Shown: one piece after another, positions 8,511 through 17,751 of the stretch
How positions within the stretch are numbered: the first letter of the stretch is position 1
How the letters are laid out: each line of letters begins with the position of its first letter
From: Flavobacterium panici
Lineage (GTDB): Bacteria > Bacteroidota > Bacteroidia > Flavobacteriales > Flavobacteriaceae
Direction: 5' to 3'
Assembly (NCBI RefSeq): GCF_903819335.1
Contig: NZ_CAIJDE010000017.1
Coordinates: 124,001-188,000 of the forward strand
DNA length: 64,000 bases
Position numbers and translations under genes: made by a program
Notes under the pieces: generated by a model
What the model saw: the letters and a program-made list of their open reading frames with translations, nothing else
The model's database searches: none
Told to the model about the DNA's origin: nothing

Positions 8511-8896
8511 GTCCCTACGGGACAAAATGGAATGGTTTATAATATATTTTACCAATATAAAATCTCTATGAGATAAACCCCGTTAGGAGTTAAATATCGG
8601 TAGCAAAAAAATACCACACCTGTATTAATGTCCTGTAAGGACTTCACTCGAGATTCTTTGAGTAACTTCAACAAATAAAATATATAGTCCCTACGGGACA
8701 AAATAAATACTTGAAAATTGTATTCTACCGATATTAAATCTCTACGAGATAGATTTGTTAGGAATTAAAAATCAACCGCAAATATTACGCATCTGATTTC
8801 CATCATAATAAACTCTCTAGAAATACTCCGTTAGGAGTTAAATATCGGTAGCAAAAAAAATACCACACCTTTATTAATGTCCTGTAAGGACTTCAC
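8511..8896. repeat. REP/BIME-like cluster of short palindromes
   Basis: In this gene-free stretch four small palindromic motifs recur. GTCCCTACGGGAC occurs at 8511-8523 and 8687-8699. ACCRATATWAAATCTCTAYGAGAT occurs at 8551-8574 and 8727-8750. A CTCCGTTAGGAG-type stem followed by TTAAATATCGGTAGC occurs at 8579-8604 and 8826-8851. AATGTCCTGTAAGGACTTCAC occurs at 8628-8647 and 8876-8896. The TACCGATATTTAA segment appears in both orientations next to different stems, as in paired REP (BIME) elements. No coding frame is seen. The rest of the 8494-9046 gap shows only a possible promoter. Confidence 0.75.
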
Positions 8897-8983
8897 ACGT
8901 TTCAACAAAAACATTATTCCAAAACGTTATTTCTTGATCTATAAGATTTTACCAATTTTAGATCATCGTAGTTATTTTTTTAG

Positions 8984-8991
8984 TAAATTTG
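8984..8991 (+). promoter_or_regulatory. Candidate -7 box for the membrane protein gene at 9047
   Basis: TAAATTTG fits TAnnTTTG and lies 55 bases before the start codon. A -33 TTTG at the expected spacing is missing. Confidence 0.35.
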
Positions 8992-9046
8992 ATATAGGAC
9001 TCTGTTTCCCAAACATTTACTATTAACTTCTTTAAAAATAACCACT

Positions 9047-9484
9047 ATGAAATTACCTAAAGAAATAACAAACGGTTTTTTAATATTCCTTGGAATTGGC
9101 ATTTATTTTTTATTGATGAATTTATTAGGTCTGGCAGATTTGTTTTACCTGCGTACGCTCAATGTGTTTTTTATATTTTATGGCGTAAACAGAACCATGC
9201 AAATGAATCTTCATGAGGGAGAAACTGGTTTTGTATCAAATGCTGTGTCAGCTATGACAACTTCTGTTGTTGGTGTATCACTAAGTGTTTTAGGATTATT
9301 AATTTACAGCTATGCACGAGGCGGAGATGCTTATGTAGGAACATTATCTGAAGCATTTATGTTTGGAGGAAATCCTTCTGTACCCACTTATTGTATTTGT
9401 CTGCTTTTTGAAGGGCTCGCTTCATCGGTAATTGTTACTTTAATGATGATGTTATACTGGAACAATAAATATGCTGCCGATTAA
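9047..9484 (+). CDS. Small integral membrane protein of unknown function (145 aa)
   Basis: About four hydrophobic segments are visible: residues 9-28 (GFLIFLGIGIYFLLMNLLGL), 32-45, 66-89 (SAMTTSVVGVSLSVLGLLIYSY) and 113-137 (YCICLLFEGLASSVIVTLMMML). They are separated by short charged loops, including NRTMQMNLHEGETGF. The arrangement suggests an inner-membrane protein. I do not recognise the family and the neighbours (ribF, bioB) give no clue. It has its own promoter-like box and a strong terminator right behind it, so it is probably transcribed alone. Confidence 0.75.
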   Translation: MKLPKEITNGFLIFLGIGIYFLLMNLLGLADLFYLRTLNVFFIFYGVNRTMQMNLHEGETGFVSNAVSAMTTSVVGVSLSVLGLLIYSYARGGDAYVGTLSEAFMFGGNPSVPTYCICLLFEGLASSVIVTLMMMLYWNNKYAAD

Positions 9485-9509
9485 TTATTCAAAATAAAAA
9501 CAACCATTT

Positions 9510-9559
9510 AAGCGCTCAAAAATCATAAAAACCTATAATTTTATGATTTTTGAGCGCTT
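9510..9559 (+). terminator. Strong terminator after the membrane protein gene
   Basis: A perfect 21-bp stem (AAGCGCTCAAAAATCATAAAA and its complement) with an 8-base loop is followed by CTTTTTT. Its length also argues that the open frame starting at 9543 within it is not the true bioB start. Confidence 0.85.
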
Positions 9560-9656
9560 CTTTTTTAAAAGACTTGCCAAATATTCAATTACAACAATCA
9601 GTGTTGTTGGTTACTACAATTTAATTACTTTTAAAACTTCAAAAAAAATTGTATCC

Positions 9657-10745
9657 ATGAGCATAACAAAACACAATTGGACAAAAGACGAAATAATAGC
9701 AATCTATAATAAACCACTAATGGATTTGCTTTATGAAGCTGCAACGATTCACAGACAAAAACATGATCCAAACGTCGTTCAGGTTTCTACTTTATTATCA
9801 ATAAAAACAGGCGGATGTCCTGAAGATTGTGGTTATTGCCCACAAGCTGCAAGGTATAATACCGGAGTTGAAGGAAATGACTTAATGACGGTGAGCCATG
9901 TAAAAGCTCAGGCCTTAAGAGCTAAATCCAGCGGATCTTCCCGCGTTTGTATGGGAGCTGCCTGGAGAAATGTAAAAGATGGTGAAGAATTTGATCAGGT
10001 TTTAGAAATGGTTCGTACAATCAATAAACTTGATATGGAAGTTTGCTGTACTTTAGGTATGCTTACAGAAAATCAGGCACAGCGTTTAGCCGAAGCTGGT
10101 TTATATGCTTACAATCATAATTTAGATACTTCTGAAGAATATTATAAAGATGTAATTTCTACGCGCGGTTTTGAAGACCGTTTACAAACTATCGAAAATG
10201 TTCGTAAAACAAATGTTACGGTTTGCAGCGGTGGAATTATTGGAATGGGAGAAAGTATTGAAGACAGAGCCGGAATGCTTGTTGCGCTTTCAACTTTAAA
10301 TCCGCAGCCGGAATCTGTTCCTATTAACGCTTTAGTTGCTGTTGAAGGAACTCCGATGGAAGAAGAAAAACCGGTTGAAATCTGGGAAATGATTCGTATG
10401 GTTGCTACAACCAGAATTGTAATGCCGGAAACTCAGGTTCGTTTATCTGCCGGAAGAACTAACATGACTCGTGAAGGTCAGGCAATGTGCTTTTTTGCAG
10501 GAGCAAATTCAATTTTTGCAGGAGATAAATTATTAACTACTCCAAATCCTGATGTTAGCGAAGATATGAAGATGTTTGAAATGTTAGGATTGGTTCCGCA
10601 AAAGCCTTTTATAAAAGTTTCTCAGCCAAAAACAGTAGAAGCTGCTGATTCTCAATTTAATTCTTTAGGAGAAAAACCGAGATGGTCAAGACCCGGACAT
10701 ACAATTGAAAGAAACGTTGAAGCTTCGATCAAATCAAAAATTTAG
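9657..10745 (+). CDS. bioB: Biotin synthase (radical SAM)
   Basis: It inserts sulfur into dethiobiotin, the last step of biotin synthesis. The start is set at the ATG at 9657 (MSITKHNWTK). The frame extends 38 codons upstream, but that part overlaps a terminator and is not BioB-like. The radical-SAM cluster ligands are C54, C58 and C61 (GGCPEDCGYC). The second cluster ligands are visible as C98 (SSRVCMGAAWR), C130/C131 (EVCCTLGML), C190 (VTVCSGG) and R262 (VRLSAGR), matching the spacing known for the E. coli enzyme. At 362 residues the length is normal. The other biotin genes of the window lie about 27-33 kb away, so bioB is detached from them. Confidence 0.97.
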   Translation: MSITKHNWTKDEIIAIYNKPLMDLLYEAATIHRQKHDPNVVQVSTLLSIKTGGCPEDCGYCPQAARYNTGVEGNDLMTVSHVKAQALRAKSSGSSRVCMGAAWRNVKDGEEFDQVLEMVRTINKLDMEVCCTLGMLTENQAQRLAEAGLYAYNHNLDTSEEYYKDVISTRGFEDRLQTIENVRKTNVTVCSGGIIGMGESIEDRAGMLVALSTLNPQPESVPINALVAVEGTPMEEEKPVEIWEMIRMVATTRIVMPETQVRLSAGRTNMTREGQAMCFFAGANSIFAGDKLLTTPNPDVSEDMKMFEMLGLVPQKPFIKVSQPKTVEAADSQFNSLGEKPRWSRPGHTIERNVEASIKSKI

Positions 10746-10779
10746 GCAAAAGAGTTAAAAAACTTCAATAAAATTTTTT

Positions 10780-10812
10780 AAATTGCTTATGACACAGAGT
10801 TATAAGCAATTT
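10780..10812 (+). terminator. Terminator of bioB
   Basis: An 11-bp perfect stem (AAATTGCTTAT/ATAAGCAATTT) is followed by a T-run, between bioB and the next gene. Confidence 0.75.
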
Positions 10813-10826
10813 TTTTATTTATAAAA

Positions 10827-11693
10827 ATGAAGTTAAAACAGATAGAAAGGGTCAAAAAAATCTCTAAGGAAGATTTTATTTCCCAATATGTAAAAAAACA
10901 AATCCCGGTTGTTGTTGAAGAACTAACGGAAGACTGGCCCGCTTATCAAAAATGGAAATTATCTTATATTAATGATATTGCCGGTGATATTACGGTTCCT
11001 TTGTACGATGATCGGCCTGTAAACCATGAAGAAGGTTTTAATGAAGCTCATATGACAATGAAAATGAGCGATTACATTAACCTTTTGGAATCAAAACCTA
11101 CCAATTATCGCATTTTTCTTTACAACTTAATGAAAGAAGTGCCACGGTTAAAAAATGATTTTTTATGGCCGGATATTGGACTAAAACTTGTTAGGCAATT
11201 ACCGATGTTGTTTTTTGGAGGCGAAAATGCCAGAGTATTTATGCATTACGATATTGATTACTCGAACATTTTGCATTTCCATTTTCATGGAGAAAAACAA
11301 TGTATGATTTTTGCGCCAAACCAGTCAAAGTATATGTACAAGGTTCCGCATGCTTTAATTTCGAGGGAAGACATTGATTTTGATAATCCTGATTATGAAA
11401 AATTTCCTGCACTTAAAAATGCTGAGGGATATATCACTAATCTTAAACATGGAGAAATGCTGTATATGCCCGAAGGTTACTGGCATTATATGAAATATTT
11501 AACTCCCGGATTTTCAATGAGTCTGCGGGCTTTTCCTAAAAACATCGTGAATTTATCTAAAGCTGCATACAATGTTTTGATTATGCGTCATTTTGATATT
11601 ATGATGCGGAAATTTAAAGGACAGAAATGGATTGACTATAAAAATAAAAAAGCAATTCAAAACACGCATGAAAACCTTCGAAAGAGTGCTTAA
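10827..11693 (+). CDS. JmjC/cupin_8-like protein, putative Fe(II)/2-oxoglutarate oxygenase
   Basis: The 288-residue protein shows the double-stranded beta-helix pattern of bacterial JmjC-like (cupin_8) proteins. The metal triad is likely H140-x-D142 in FMHYDIDYSNILHFHFHG and H220 in MPEGYWHYMKYL; QCMIFAPNQSKYMY is the strand between them. The N-terminal part (IPVVVEELTEDWPAYQKW) is typical of the family's opening segment. These enzymes hydroxylate proteins or small molecules using Fe(II) and 2-oxoglutarate; the substrate here is unknown. There is no signal peptide, so it is cytoplasmic. It is a single gene between two terminators. Confidence 0.88.
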   Translation: MKLKQIERVKKISKEDFISQYVKKQIPVVVEELTEDWPAYQKWKLSYINDIAGDITVPLYDDRPVNHEEGFNEAHMTMKMSDYINLLESKPTNYRIFLYNLMKEVPRLKNDFLWPDIGLKLVRQLPMLFFGGENARVFMHYDIDYSNILHFHFHGEKQCMIFAPNQSKYMYKVPHALISREDIDFDNPDYEKFPALKNAEGYITNLKHGEMLYMPEGYWHYMKYLTPGFSMSLRAFPKNIVNLSKAAYNVLIMRHFDIMMRKFKGQKWIDYKNKKAIQNTHENLRKSA

Positions 11694-11700
11694 TAAAAAT

Positions 11701-11738
11701 AAAAGCCGGCTGCAGAATTAATTTTACAGCCGGCTTTT
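11701..11738. terminator. Bidirectional terminator between convergent genes
   Basis: A perfect 12-bp stem (AAAAGCCGGCTG/CAGCCGGCTTTT) with A- and T-runs on both sides lies between the 3' ends of the JmjC-like gene (plus) and the 1837-residue protein gene (minus). Confidence 0.85.
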
Positions 11739-11754
11739 TATTTCAGTTTATAAA

Positions 11755-14700
11755 TTAATGAAACGTAATTTTTCTGGTGGTTGTTTTTCCGTTTTCCAAA
11801 GTCACTTTTACAATCAAAACCTGATCTCCTGACTGCAGATTTGGAATCTGTAATTCGGTATTTTCAATCTTTTTATTGTTGTAAATCAATTTTCCTGAAA
11901 TATCAAAAATGGAAACTTCTTTTATATAATCATGCGTTGAATTTACTTTAATGTTTTTATTCTTAACCGAAACAAAAAGATTGTTTTCCTGACTTTCAAA
12001 ATCATCAACTCCTAAATTTACTGCAGCATATTTCAGAACAAAGCGGTCCAGAAAAGTCCCTATTGATGTATTAAAAGTATATTTTCCTGTTTGCAGATTA
12101 TGTGTCGTATTGTTCCATTTATCTTCTAAATAAATGGCATGATTTGCTAAATCACCATCTGCATGATCTATTGCTATTGAAAATTCGCCTTCAATTCCAG
12201 ATCTGTATCCTAAAGGAACAACATCAGTATCCTGAAAAGGTACAGCGCGACCCTGAACCGTTAATTTTCTTCCTTCGTTAATACTGTAAAAATCTACATA
12301 TATATTTCCGTTTATGGTAACTCCATCATAATTATTGTCCCAGGTATCAGTTGCTCCTTCTATATATCCTACTAACAACTGTTTAAAAAGCCCCTGAGTA
12401 TTTGTCATATTAAGCCAGACTCTGTGTTTTTCAATTGTTTCTTTATTGCTTTCTGCTGTTTTAAAAAACTGGCTATTGTTTCCGGGAATTCTCATTGAAT
12501 TTGTAAAAACAGCGTTTCCAGTAGTTTTTGCTTTTACGAAAAAAGCCTGCCCAGCCGCTATATATCCTAATGGAGGAGTTTGATTTCCGGGTGTTCCTGC
12601 TCCTTGTCCACTCAGGCTGCCTACACTTGTACTTCCGGTTAAATTATAAATAGCATAATCATCGCTATTATAATTAAATTGAGCATCACCGGGAACAGAG
12701 CTGCTTGGTGCGGAATTATGAGTCCAAAAATATAATGTTCCATACAAATTGGCAGCATTATCAAAAATAAATTGATCTGCATATATTGCCGAAGGATATG
12801 GATTACCCAGCAAATGAGATTTCTCTGCAGCTACTAAAGGGACGGTAATTGTACCATTATTAGGAACTCCTTCTAAAAATGAATTATAAACTGAAGGAGC
12901 GGATATATCGAAATTTTGAGGTGCTCTGACAATATAACCATACCCCGGACTCATTTCCATCGTTCCATTATAATTTATTATCCACCCACTAATAGCATTA
13001 TGACTATAATACTTATCTGACAATGTGTTTGGTGACAAATCGTGTAATGTAAAAGCCGGTGTACGCACAATTGGCGAAGACCAATACGTAAAATCATATC
13101 TTCGAACTGGTGTGGTGTTTCGTTTATATATAATATTACCCGTATTTACGACATTATTAACCTGCATTAAACTGGCATTGTTTTCAAAAGTCAATAAACC
13201 TCCGTTGTTGCTCACTGAATTGGTAATCGTTAAAGTATGATTAGAATTTATCGTAACATTTGCACCTGCATCAACAACACAAGAACAACCGCTCAAATCA
13301 CCAGTTGTAGAATAATTACCTGAAAACCGAACTGCATCTGTAACTATGGGCGGACTTCCTTTTGACCAACTTGTACCATTCCAAATATTTGTAACCGGAG
13401 CTTTTATCTCCAAATTAATAGTTGGTAAAGAAGGACAAATATTTATATCATGTATTGTAAAAGTATAATTTCCGGGAGCCAGATTTGTTATGGTATAACT
13501 AGTTCCTGATGAAGTATAGGTTTGAGAAACTGTTCCGTTTTGTGTAATTGTCCAATTTGGTGATGCCAATAAGCCAGTCAGATGTACGCTTCCGTTTGGA
13601 TTAACACAAGTTGGCTGTGTAATAATTGCCAATATTGGTGTAGATGGTTTTGGTTCCACATCAATTCTTGTTTCTATTGCAAATTCTTCAGGGCAAGTTC
13701 CGTTTTTTACCACAGCTCTATAGCTGGTACTTGTTGTTAATACTCCCGGCTGATATGTATTTGACGTATTTGCAAAAGGCTGCCAAACGTATGGTATAGA
13801 TTCGGCATATTCCCATCTTACAATTGTTCCCGTATAATCTGTCAAAGTTAATAACGGACTTGGATCTCCCGCACAAATATGATTTCCTCCATGCACTGCA
13901 CCACGTTCAGTTTTTGTTACCGTTGTAGTATTGCTTGCGCTTGTATTTGAGGCACATCCTATTGAAGAATAACCAACAGTTACTGTTTTACTTCCAACGG
14001 TAAGCCATTGTAATGTTACGGTATTACTTGACGCAGACAAATCTCCTGAAGTAATTATATAATCTGTATTCAAAACTCCCGGAACATTCCAAACATAATT
14101 TGATTGTCCGGTTTGAGTCGTATACGTAACATCTGTATTTACACAAACAGAAGCTGCGGGCTGCGTTGTAAATGTTGGCGTTGGAATTGGATTAATTGTT
14201 ATTGCTGCTGAACCTCCGGTAAAACCAGAATTTCTAGCACAGGTATTTGCACCCGTTACTGAAACTAAAGTATAAGTTGTCGTTGTGATAACTGGGGCTG
14301 TAAAAGTGGCGAATGGAGTTCCGCTTACAACTCCTGAAGCCGTGCGATCTGCTCCACCATTTTCTTTATAAACAACTGTGTATGGGCCAGTTCCTGAAGT
14401 AGCAGTAAATGTCAATTGTCCCGCCCCAGTTGCACAAAACGGACCGTTAGCCGTTAAACTTCCCTGTGGTAATGGATTTACTGTTATTGTAGTTGAACCT
14501 GCTGTAAAACCAGAACTTCTAACACAGGAATTTGCTCCTGTTACTGAAACTAAAGTATAAGTTGTTGTTGCGGTAACTGGCGTTGTAAAAGTGGCGAATG
14601 GTGTTCCGCTTACAACTCCCGTTGCTGTGCGGTCAGCTCCTCCGTTTTCTTTATAAACAACTGTGTATGGACCTGTTCCTGCTGTGGCAGTAAATGTCAA

Positions 14701-17268
14701 TTGTCCAGAGCCTGTTGCACAAAATGGGCTATTGGCACTCAAACTTCCCTGAGGTAATGGATTAACCGTTATTGTAGCTGAACCCGTTGTAAAACCAGAA
14801 CTTCTAACGCAGGTGTTTGCTCCCGTTACTGAAACTAATGTATAAGTTGTTGTTGCAGTAACTGGCGTTGTAAAAGTCGCGAATGGTGTCCCGCTCACAA
14901 CTCCCGCTGCAGTTTGGTCAGCCCCTCCATTTTCTTTGTAAACAATTGTATATGGACCAGTTCCTGCTGTGGCAGTAAAAGTTAACTGCCCCGAACCTGT
15001 TACACAAAATGGACCATTTGCTGTTAAACTTCCCTGTGGTAATGGATTTACTGTTATTGTAGTTGAACCTGCTGTAAAACCGGAACTTCTAACACAGGTA
15101 TTTGATCCTGTTACAGAAACTAATGTATAAGTTGTTGTTGCGGTAACTGGCGTTGTAAAAGTGTTAAACGGTGTTCCGCTTACAACTCCCGTTGCAGTTC
15201 TGTCTGCTCCTCCGTTTTCTTTATAAACAATTGTGTATGGGCCTGCTCCTGATGTCGCTGTAAAAGTTAACTGTCCTGCGCCCGTTTCACAAAACGGACC
15301 ATTCGCCGTCAAACTTCCCTGTGGTAATGGATTAACTGTTATTGTTGCTGAACCTGCTGTAAAACCAGAATTTCTAATACAGGTATTTGATCCTGTAACT
15401 GAAACTAAAGTATACGTTGTCGTAGCTGTAACTGTGGGAGTAAAAGCGGCAAAAGGCGTTCCGCTGACAACTCCGCTTGCGGTGCGATCTGCTCCACCGT
15501 TTTCTTTGTAAACAACTGTATATGGACCTATTCCTGCTGTAGCTGTGAAAGTTAACAATCCGGAACCAGTTGCACAAAATGGACCGTTTGCTGTCAAACT
15601 TCCCTGCGGCAATGGATTGATAGTTATTGTAGCTGTGTTTCCTGTAAAACCAGAACTTCTCGAACAAGTGTTTGCTCCGGTTACTGAAACTAATGTATAA
15701 GTTGTTGTTGCGGTAACTGGCGTTGTAAAAGTGTTAAACGGTGTTCCGCTTACAACTCCTGTTGCAGTTCGGTCTGCTCCTCCGTTTTCTTTGTACACAA
15801 CTGTATATGGACCCGTTCCTGCCGTAGCTGTAAAAGTTAATTGTCCGGAACCTGTTACACAAAAAGGACCATTTGCTGATAAAGTTCCTTGTGGTAAAGG
15901 ATTAACTGTTACTGTTGTCGCTATAGAATTTGCAGCTGTACAAACTCCATTTTGAACAACAGCTCTAAATTCAGTTGTTTCACTAAGCGGTCCAGAAATA
16001 TAAGTATTTGTTGTATTTGCAATATCAGTCCAGGTTGAAAATGGAGCTATAGAATATTGCCATTTTTGAATTGTACCTGTTTGTCCTGCTAAAGATAAAG
16101 CAGCACTTGTTGCTCCAGCACAAATTGTTGTTCCGCCTGAAACTGTTCCACCAGCTGAAGGAGCAAAAATTGTAACTGTTGTAACGTTTGAAGTAGATAT
16201 AGCTGAAGAACAGACTCCGGATGTTAAATTAGTAACGGTAATATTACTTGTCCCAACAGTGTTTAAACCTGCTGCTGTAAATGTTCCCGTTCCGGCAGTA
16301 GTCACAGTCATTATTGCTGTAAGTCCTGTCGCACTTGGATTGCTTCGACTGTATGTCACGGTATAAGTTCCTGTTGGTAAAGACGCAGCAGATGATGTCA
16401 ATGTTACAACTGAAGTAGTTCCAAGATTACTGCAAACATTTACTGCCGAAATTCCTGTAATACTATAAGTAGGGCAAGTATAGGTTACTATAACCTGACC
16501 AGATGCTCCTGATCCTCCAGGCTGAGCAGCAGCAAGAGCAGAACTCATTGAGCCACTACCTCCTCCTCCTGGGGCAGCACCGGGGTTTCCAACTGTAGTT
16601 CCAAGAACTAAGCTTGGCACAGATGCTCCTCCGGCTCCTCCTCCGGGACTTGCTCCATTTCCTCCTTTTCCGGAACTTAATAAAAGTGCGGCTAAAACAT
16701 TTCCTCCAGTTCCTCCTGCTTCACCAGCAGTTTTTGTAGTACCAAAAGAGGCTGCTGTAGATCCACCAGTACCTCCGGCAGGTGCTCCACCTGCATTGTT
16801 AGCCAAACCTCCTGCTCCACCTGCAGCATATATTACTGTTTCATAACCGGTAATGGTTGAATGCCCGCCTGCAGCTCCATTATTTACTGTACCGGCTACT
16901 GTACCGGCAACTACAACATTTAAAGTATTGCTGGCTGTTACATTGATATTACTTCTGGCATAAGCGCCTCCGCCTCCTCCGCCTCCGCTTCGTCCTTCAA
17001 GTAAACCTGAGCCGCCCGCGCCGCCACCGGCACCGCCTCCGCCCCAAGCTTGCACATCCATTACCGTAACACCAGCGGGAACGACTATTGTTCCATTAGA
17101 TGTCAATGTATGTGGGGGCTGTGCCCATAAGGAAAAACAAAAAAAGGAGAATAAAAGTGAGAGTTTAATTTTATTTGATAAAAAATTCTCTTGGCATTCA
17201 TTGAATAAAGAAAAACAACGAATAAAAAATTGAGGTAAGATTAGAAAGATTGGTAATTTTTTTTTCAT
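11755..17268 (-). CDS. Giant secreted protein: glycine-rich domain, six 95-residue Ig-like repeats, shared C-terminal module
   Basis: The 1837-residue protein begins with an extended signal region ending SLWAQPPHT (about 1-50). A glycine-rich domain follows (about 60-265, WGGGGAGGGAGG), then Ig-like modules, then six tandem repeats of about 95 residues (about 455-1022) starting NPLPQGSLTANGPFC and containing GPYTVVYKENGGADRT. More Ig-like segments come next. From about 1293 (IWNGTSWSKG) it has the C-terminal module shared with four other proteins in the window, including LIGYIEGATDTWDNNYDG-like text and a final T9SS-type signal ending TLENGKTTTRKITFH. The signal differs from the classical type A tail and may be the ChiA-like type C. 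It is expected at the cell surface or released, perhaps as an adhesin or matrix protein. No catalytic motif was seen. Confidence 0.88.
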   Translation of the reverse strand: MKKKLPIFLILPQFFIRCFSLFNECQENFLSNKIKLSLLFSFFCFSLWAQPPHTLTSNGTIVVPAGVTVMDVQAWGGGGAGGGAGGSGLLEGRSGGGGGGGAYARSNINVTASNTLNVVVAGTVAGTVNNGAAGGHSTITGYETVIYAAGGAGGLANNAGGAPAGGTGGSTAASFGTTKTAGEAGGTGGNVLAALLLSSGKGGNGASPGGGAGGASVPSLVLGTTVGNPGAAPGGGGSGSMSSALAAAQPGGSGASGQVIVTYTCPTYSITGISAVNVCSNLGTTSVVTLTSSAASLPTGTYTVTYSRSNPSATGLTAIMTVTTAGTGTFTAAGLNTVGTSNITVTNLTSGVCSSAISTSNVTTVTIFAPSAGGTVSGGTTICAGATSAALSLAGQTGTIQKWQYSIAPFSTWTDIANTTNTYISGPLSETTEFRAVVQNGVCTAANSIATTVTVNPLPQGTLSANGPFCVTGSGQLTFTATAGTGPYTVVYKENGGADRTATGVVSGTPFNTFTTPVTATTTYTLVSVTGANTCSRSSGFTGNTATITINPLPQGSLTANGPFCATGSGLLTFTATAGIGPYTVVYKENGGADRTASGVVSGTPFAAFTPTVTATTTYTLVSVTGSNTCIRNSGFTAGSATITVNPLPQGSLTANGPFCETGAGQLTFTATSGAGPYTIVYKENGGADRTATGVVSGTPFNTFTTPVTATTTYTLVSVTGSNTCVRSSGFTAGSTTITVNPLPQGSLTANGPFCVTGSGQLTFTATAGTGPYTIVYKENGGADQTAAGVVSGTPFATFTTPVTATTTYTLVSVTGANTCVRSSGFTTGSATITVNPLPQGSLSANSPFCATGSGQLTFTATAGTGPYTVVYKENGGADRTATGVVSGTPFATFTTPVTATTTYTLVSVTGANSCVRSSGFTAGSTTITVNPLPQGSLTANGPFCATGAGQLTFTATSGTGPYTVVYKENGGADRTASGVVSGTPFATFTAPVITTTTYTLVSVTGANTCARNSGFTGGSAAITINPIPTPTFTTQPAASVCVNTDVTYTTQTGQSNYVWNVPGVLNTDYIITSGDLSASSNTVTLQWLTVGSKTVTVGYSSIGCASNTSASNTTTVTKTERGAVHGGNHICAGDPSPLLTLTDYTGTIVRWEYAESIPYVWQPFANTSNTYQPGVLTTSTSYRAVVKNGTCPEEFAIETRIDVEPKPSTPILAIITQPTCVNPNGSVHLTGLLASPNWTITQNGTVSQTYTSSGTSYTITNLAPGNYTFTIHDINICPSLPTINLEIKAPVTNIWNGTSWSKGSPPIVTDAVRFSGNYSTTGDLSGCSCVVDAGANVTINSNHTLTITNSVSNNGGLLTFENNASLMQVNNVVNTGNIIYKRNTTPVRRYDFTYWSSPIVRTPAFTLHDLSPNTLSDKYYSHNAISGWIINYNGTMEMSPGYGYIVRAPQNFDISAPSVYNSFLEGVPNNGTITVPLVAAEKSHLLGNPYPSAIYADQFIFDNAANLYGTLYFWTHNSAPSSSVPGDAQFNYNSDDYAIYNLTGSTSVGSLSGQGAGTPGNQTPPLGYIAAGQAFFVKAKTTGNAVFTNSMRIPGNNSQFFKTAESNKETIEKHRVWLNMTNTQGLFKQLLVGYIEGATDTWDNNYDGVTINGNIYVDFYSINEGRKLTVQGRAVPFQDTDVVPLGYRSGIEGEFSIAIDHADGDLANHAIYLEDKWNNTTHNLQTGKYTFNTSIGTFLDRFVLKYAAVNLGVDDFESQENNLFVSVKNKNIKVNSTHDYIKEVSIFDISGKLIYNNKKIENTELQIPNLQSGDQVLIVKVTLENGKTTTRKITFH
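14190..15905 (-). repeat. Six in-frame tandem repeats of about 285 bp
   Basis: Six successive units begin with the codons for PLPQG(T/S)L(S/T)AN and are about 285 bases apart (unit starts near 15905, 15620, 15335, 15050, 14765 and 14480, read on the minus strand). Units differ by scattered single-base changes, so they arose by tandem duplication and have since diverged slightly. They encode Ig-like repeats of the 1837-residue protein. Confidence 0.88.
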
Positions 17269-17751
17269 CGCACTATTTTTTAATTAACAGAAAAAGATTC
17301 ACCAGTGAGAGAAAGTCTGGTTTAGTTTAATTTCTAAATACCTCAAAAAATAACATTGACTTCAAAAATGATTTTGAAACAAAAGCAAAGAATAGTTAGC
17401 AAATGTTCTCTTTTGTGGTATTTAAATAAGCATTAAATAGTATTTGGCAGATAAAAAATAAGTTACATTTTGTTTAAGGGGTTTGAAAATGTATATTAAC
17501 GGCTTTTATGTTATATTCGTCGATTGACTGTTAAAACAAGGTACGATTTTTTTTACATCAGATTTAGAGGGAAAATGTTAAATATTGTAGATTTAACACT
17601 TTTAAGTTGATAATTTAAAAATTGTGTAGGTTGTGTTAATTTGCTCAACAAATTGATTAAGTGTAATTTATACTTATAAAAACTATTCAAAAAGAAAAAT
17701 CCCCATACATAAATATGTTGGCGGATTATCTACATTGATAAAAATTCTAGT
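17269..17751. other. Gene-free interval (483 bp)
   Basis: Very AT-rich. I see no coding frame and no clear promoter with both boxes. The only structure is the weak hairpin at 17698-17727. The 5' region of the 1837-residue protein gene (minus strand) must hold its promoter here. Confidence 0.5.
17698..17727 (-). terminator. Weak terminator after the delta-60 repeat protein gene
   Basis: On the minus strand an imperfect 14-bp stem (11 matches, AATCCGCCAACATA against TATGTATGGGGATT) is followed by TTTTTC. Confidence 0.45.

Noticed and set aside
8511..8896. Palindromes after ribF as a CRISPR or riboswitch
   Set aside because: Spacing is irregular, only two copies of each motif occur, and no cas genes are near. 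The cluster lies behind ribF, not in front of it, and shows no FMN riboswitch core.
14190..15905. Regularly spaced repeats that could be mistaken for a CRISPR array
   Set aside because: Units are 285 bp, fully in frame and translated as Ig-like domains; there are no short repeats with unique spacers and no cas genes.
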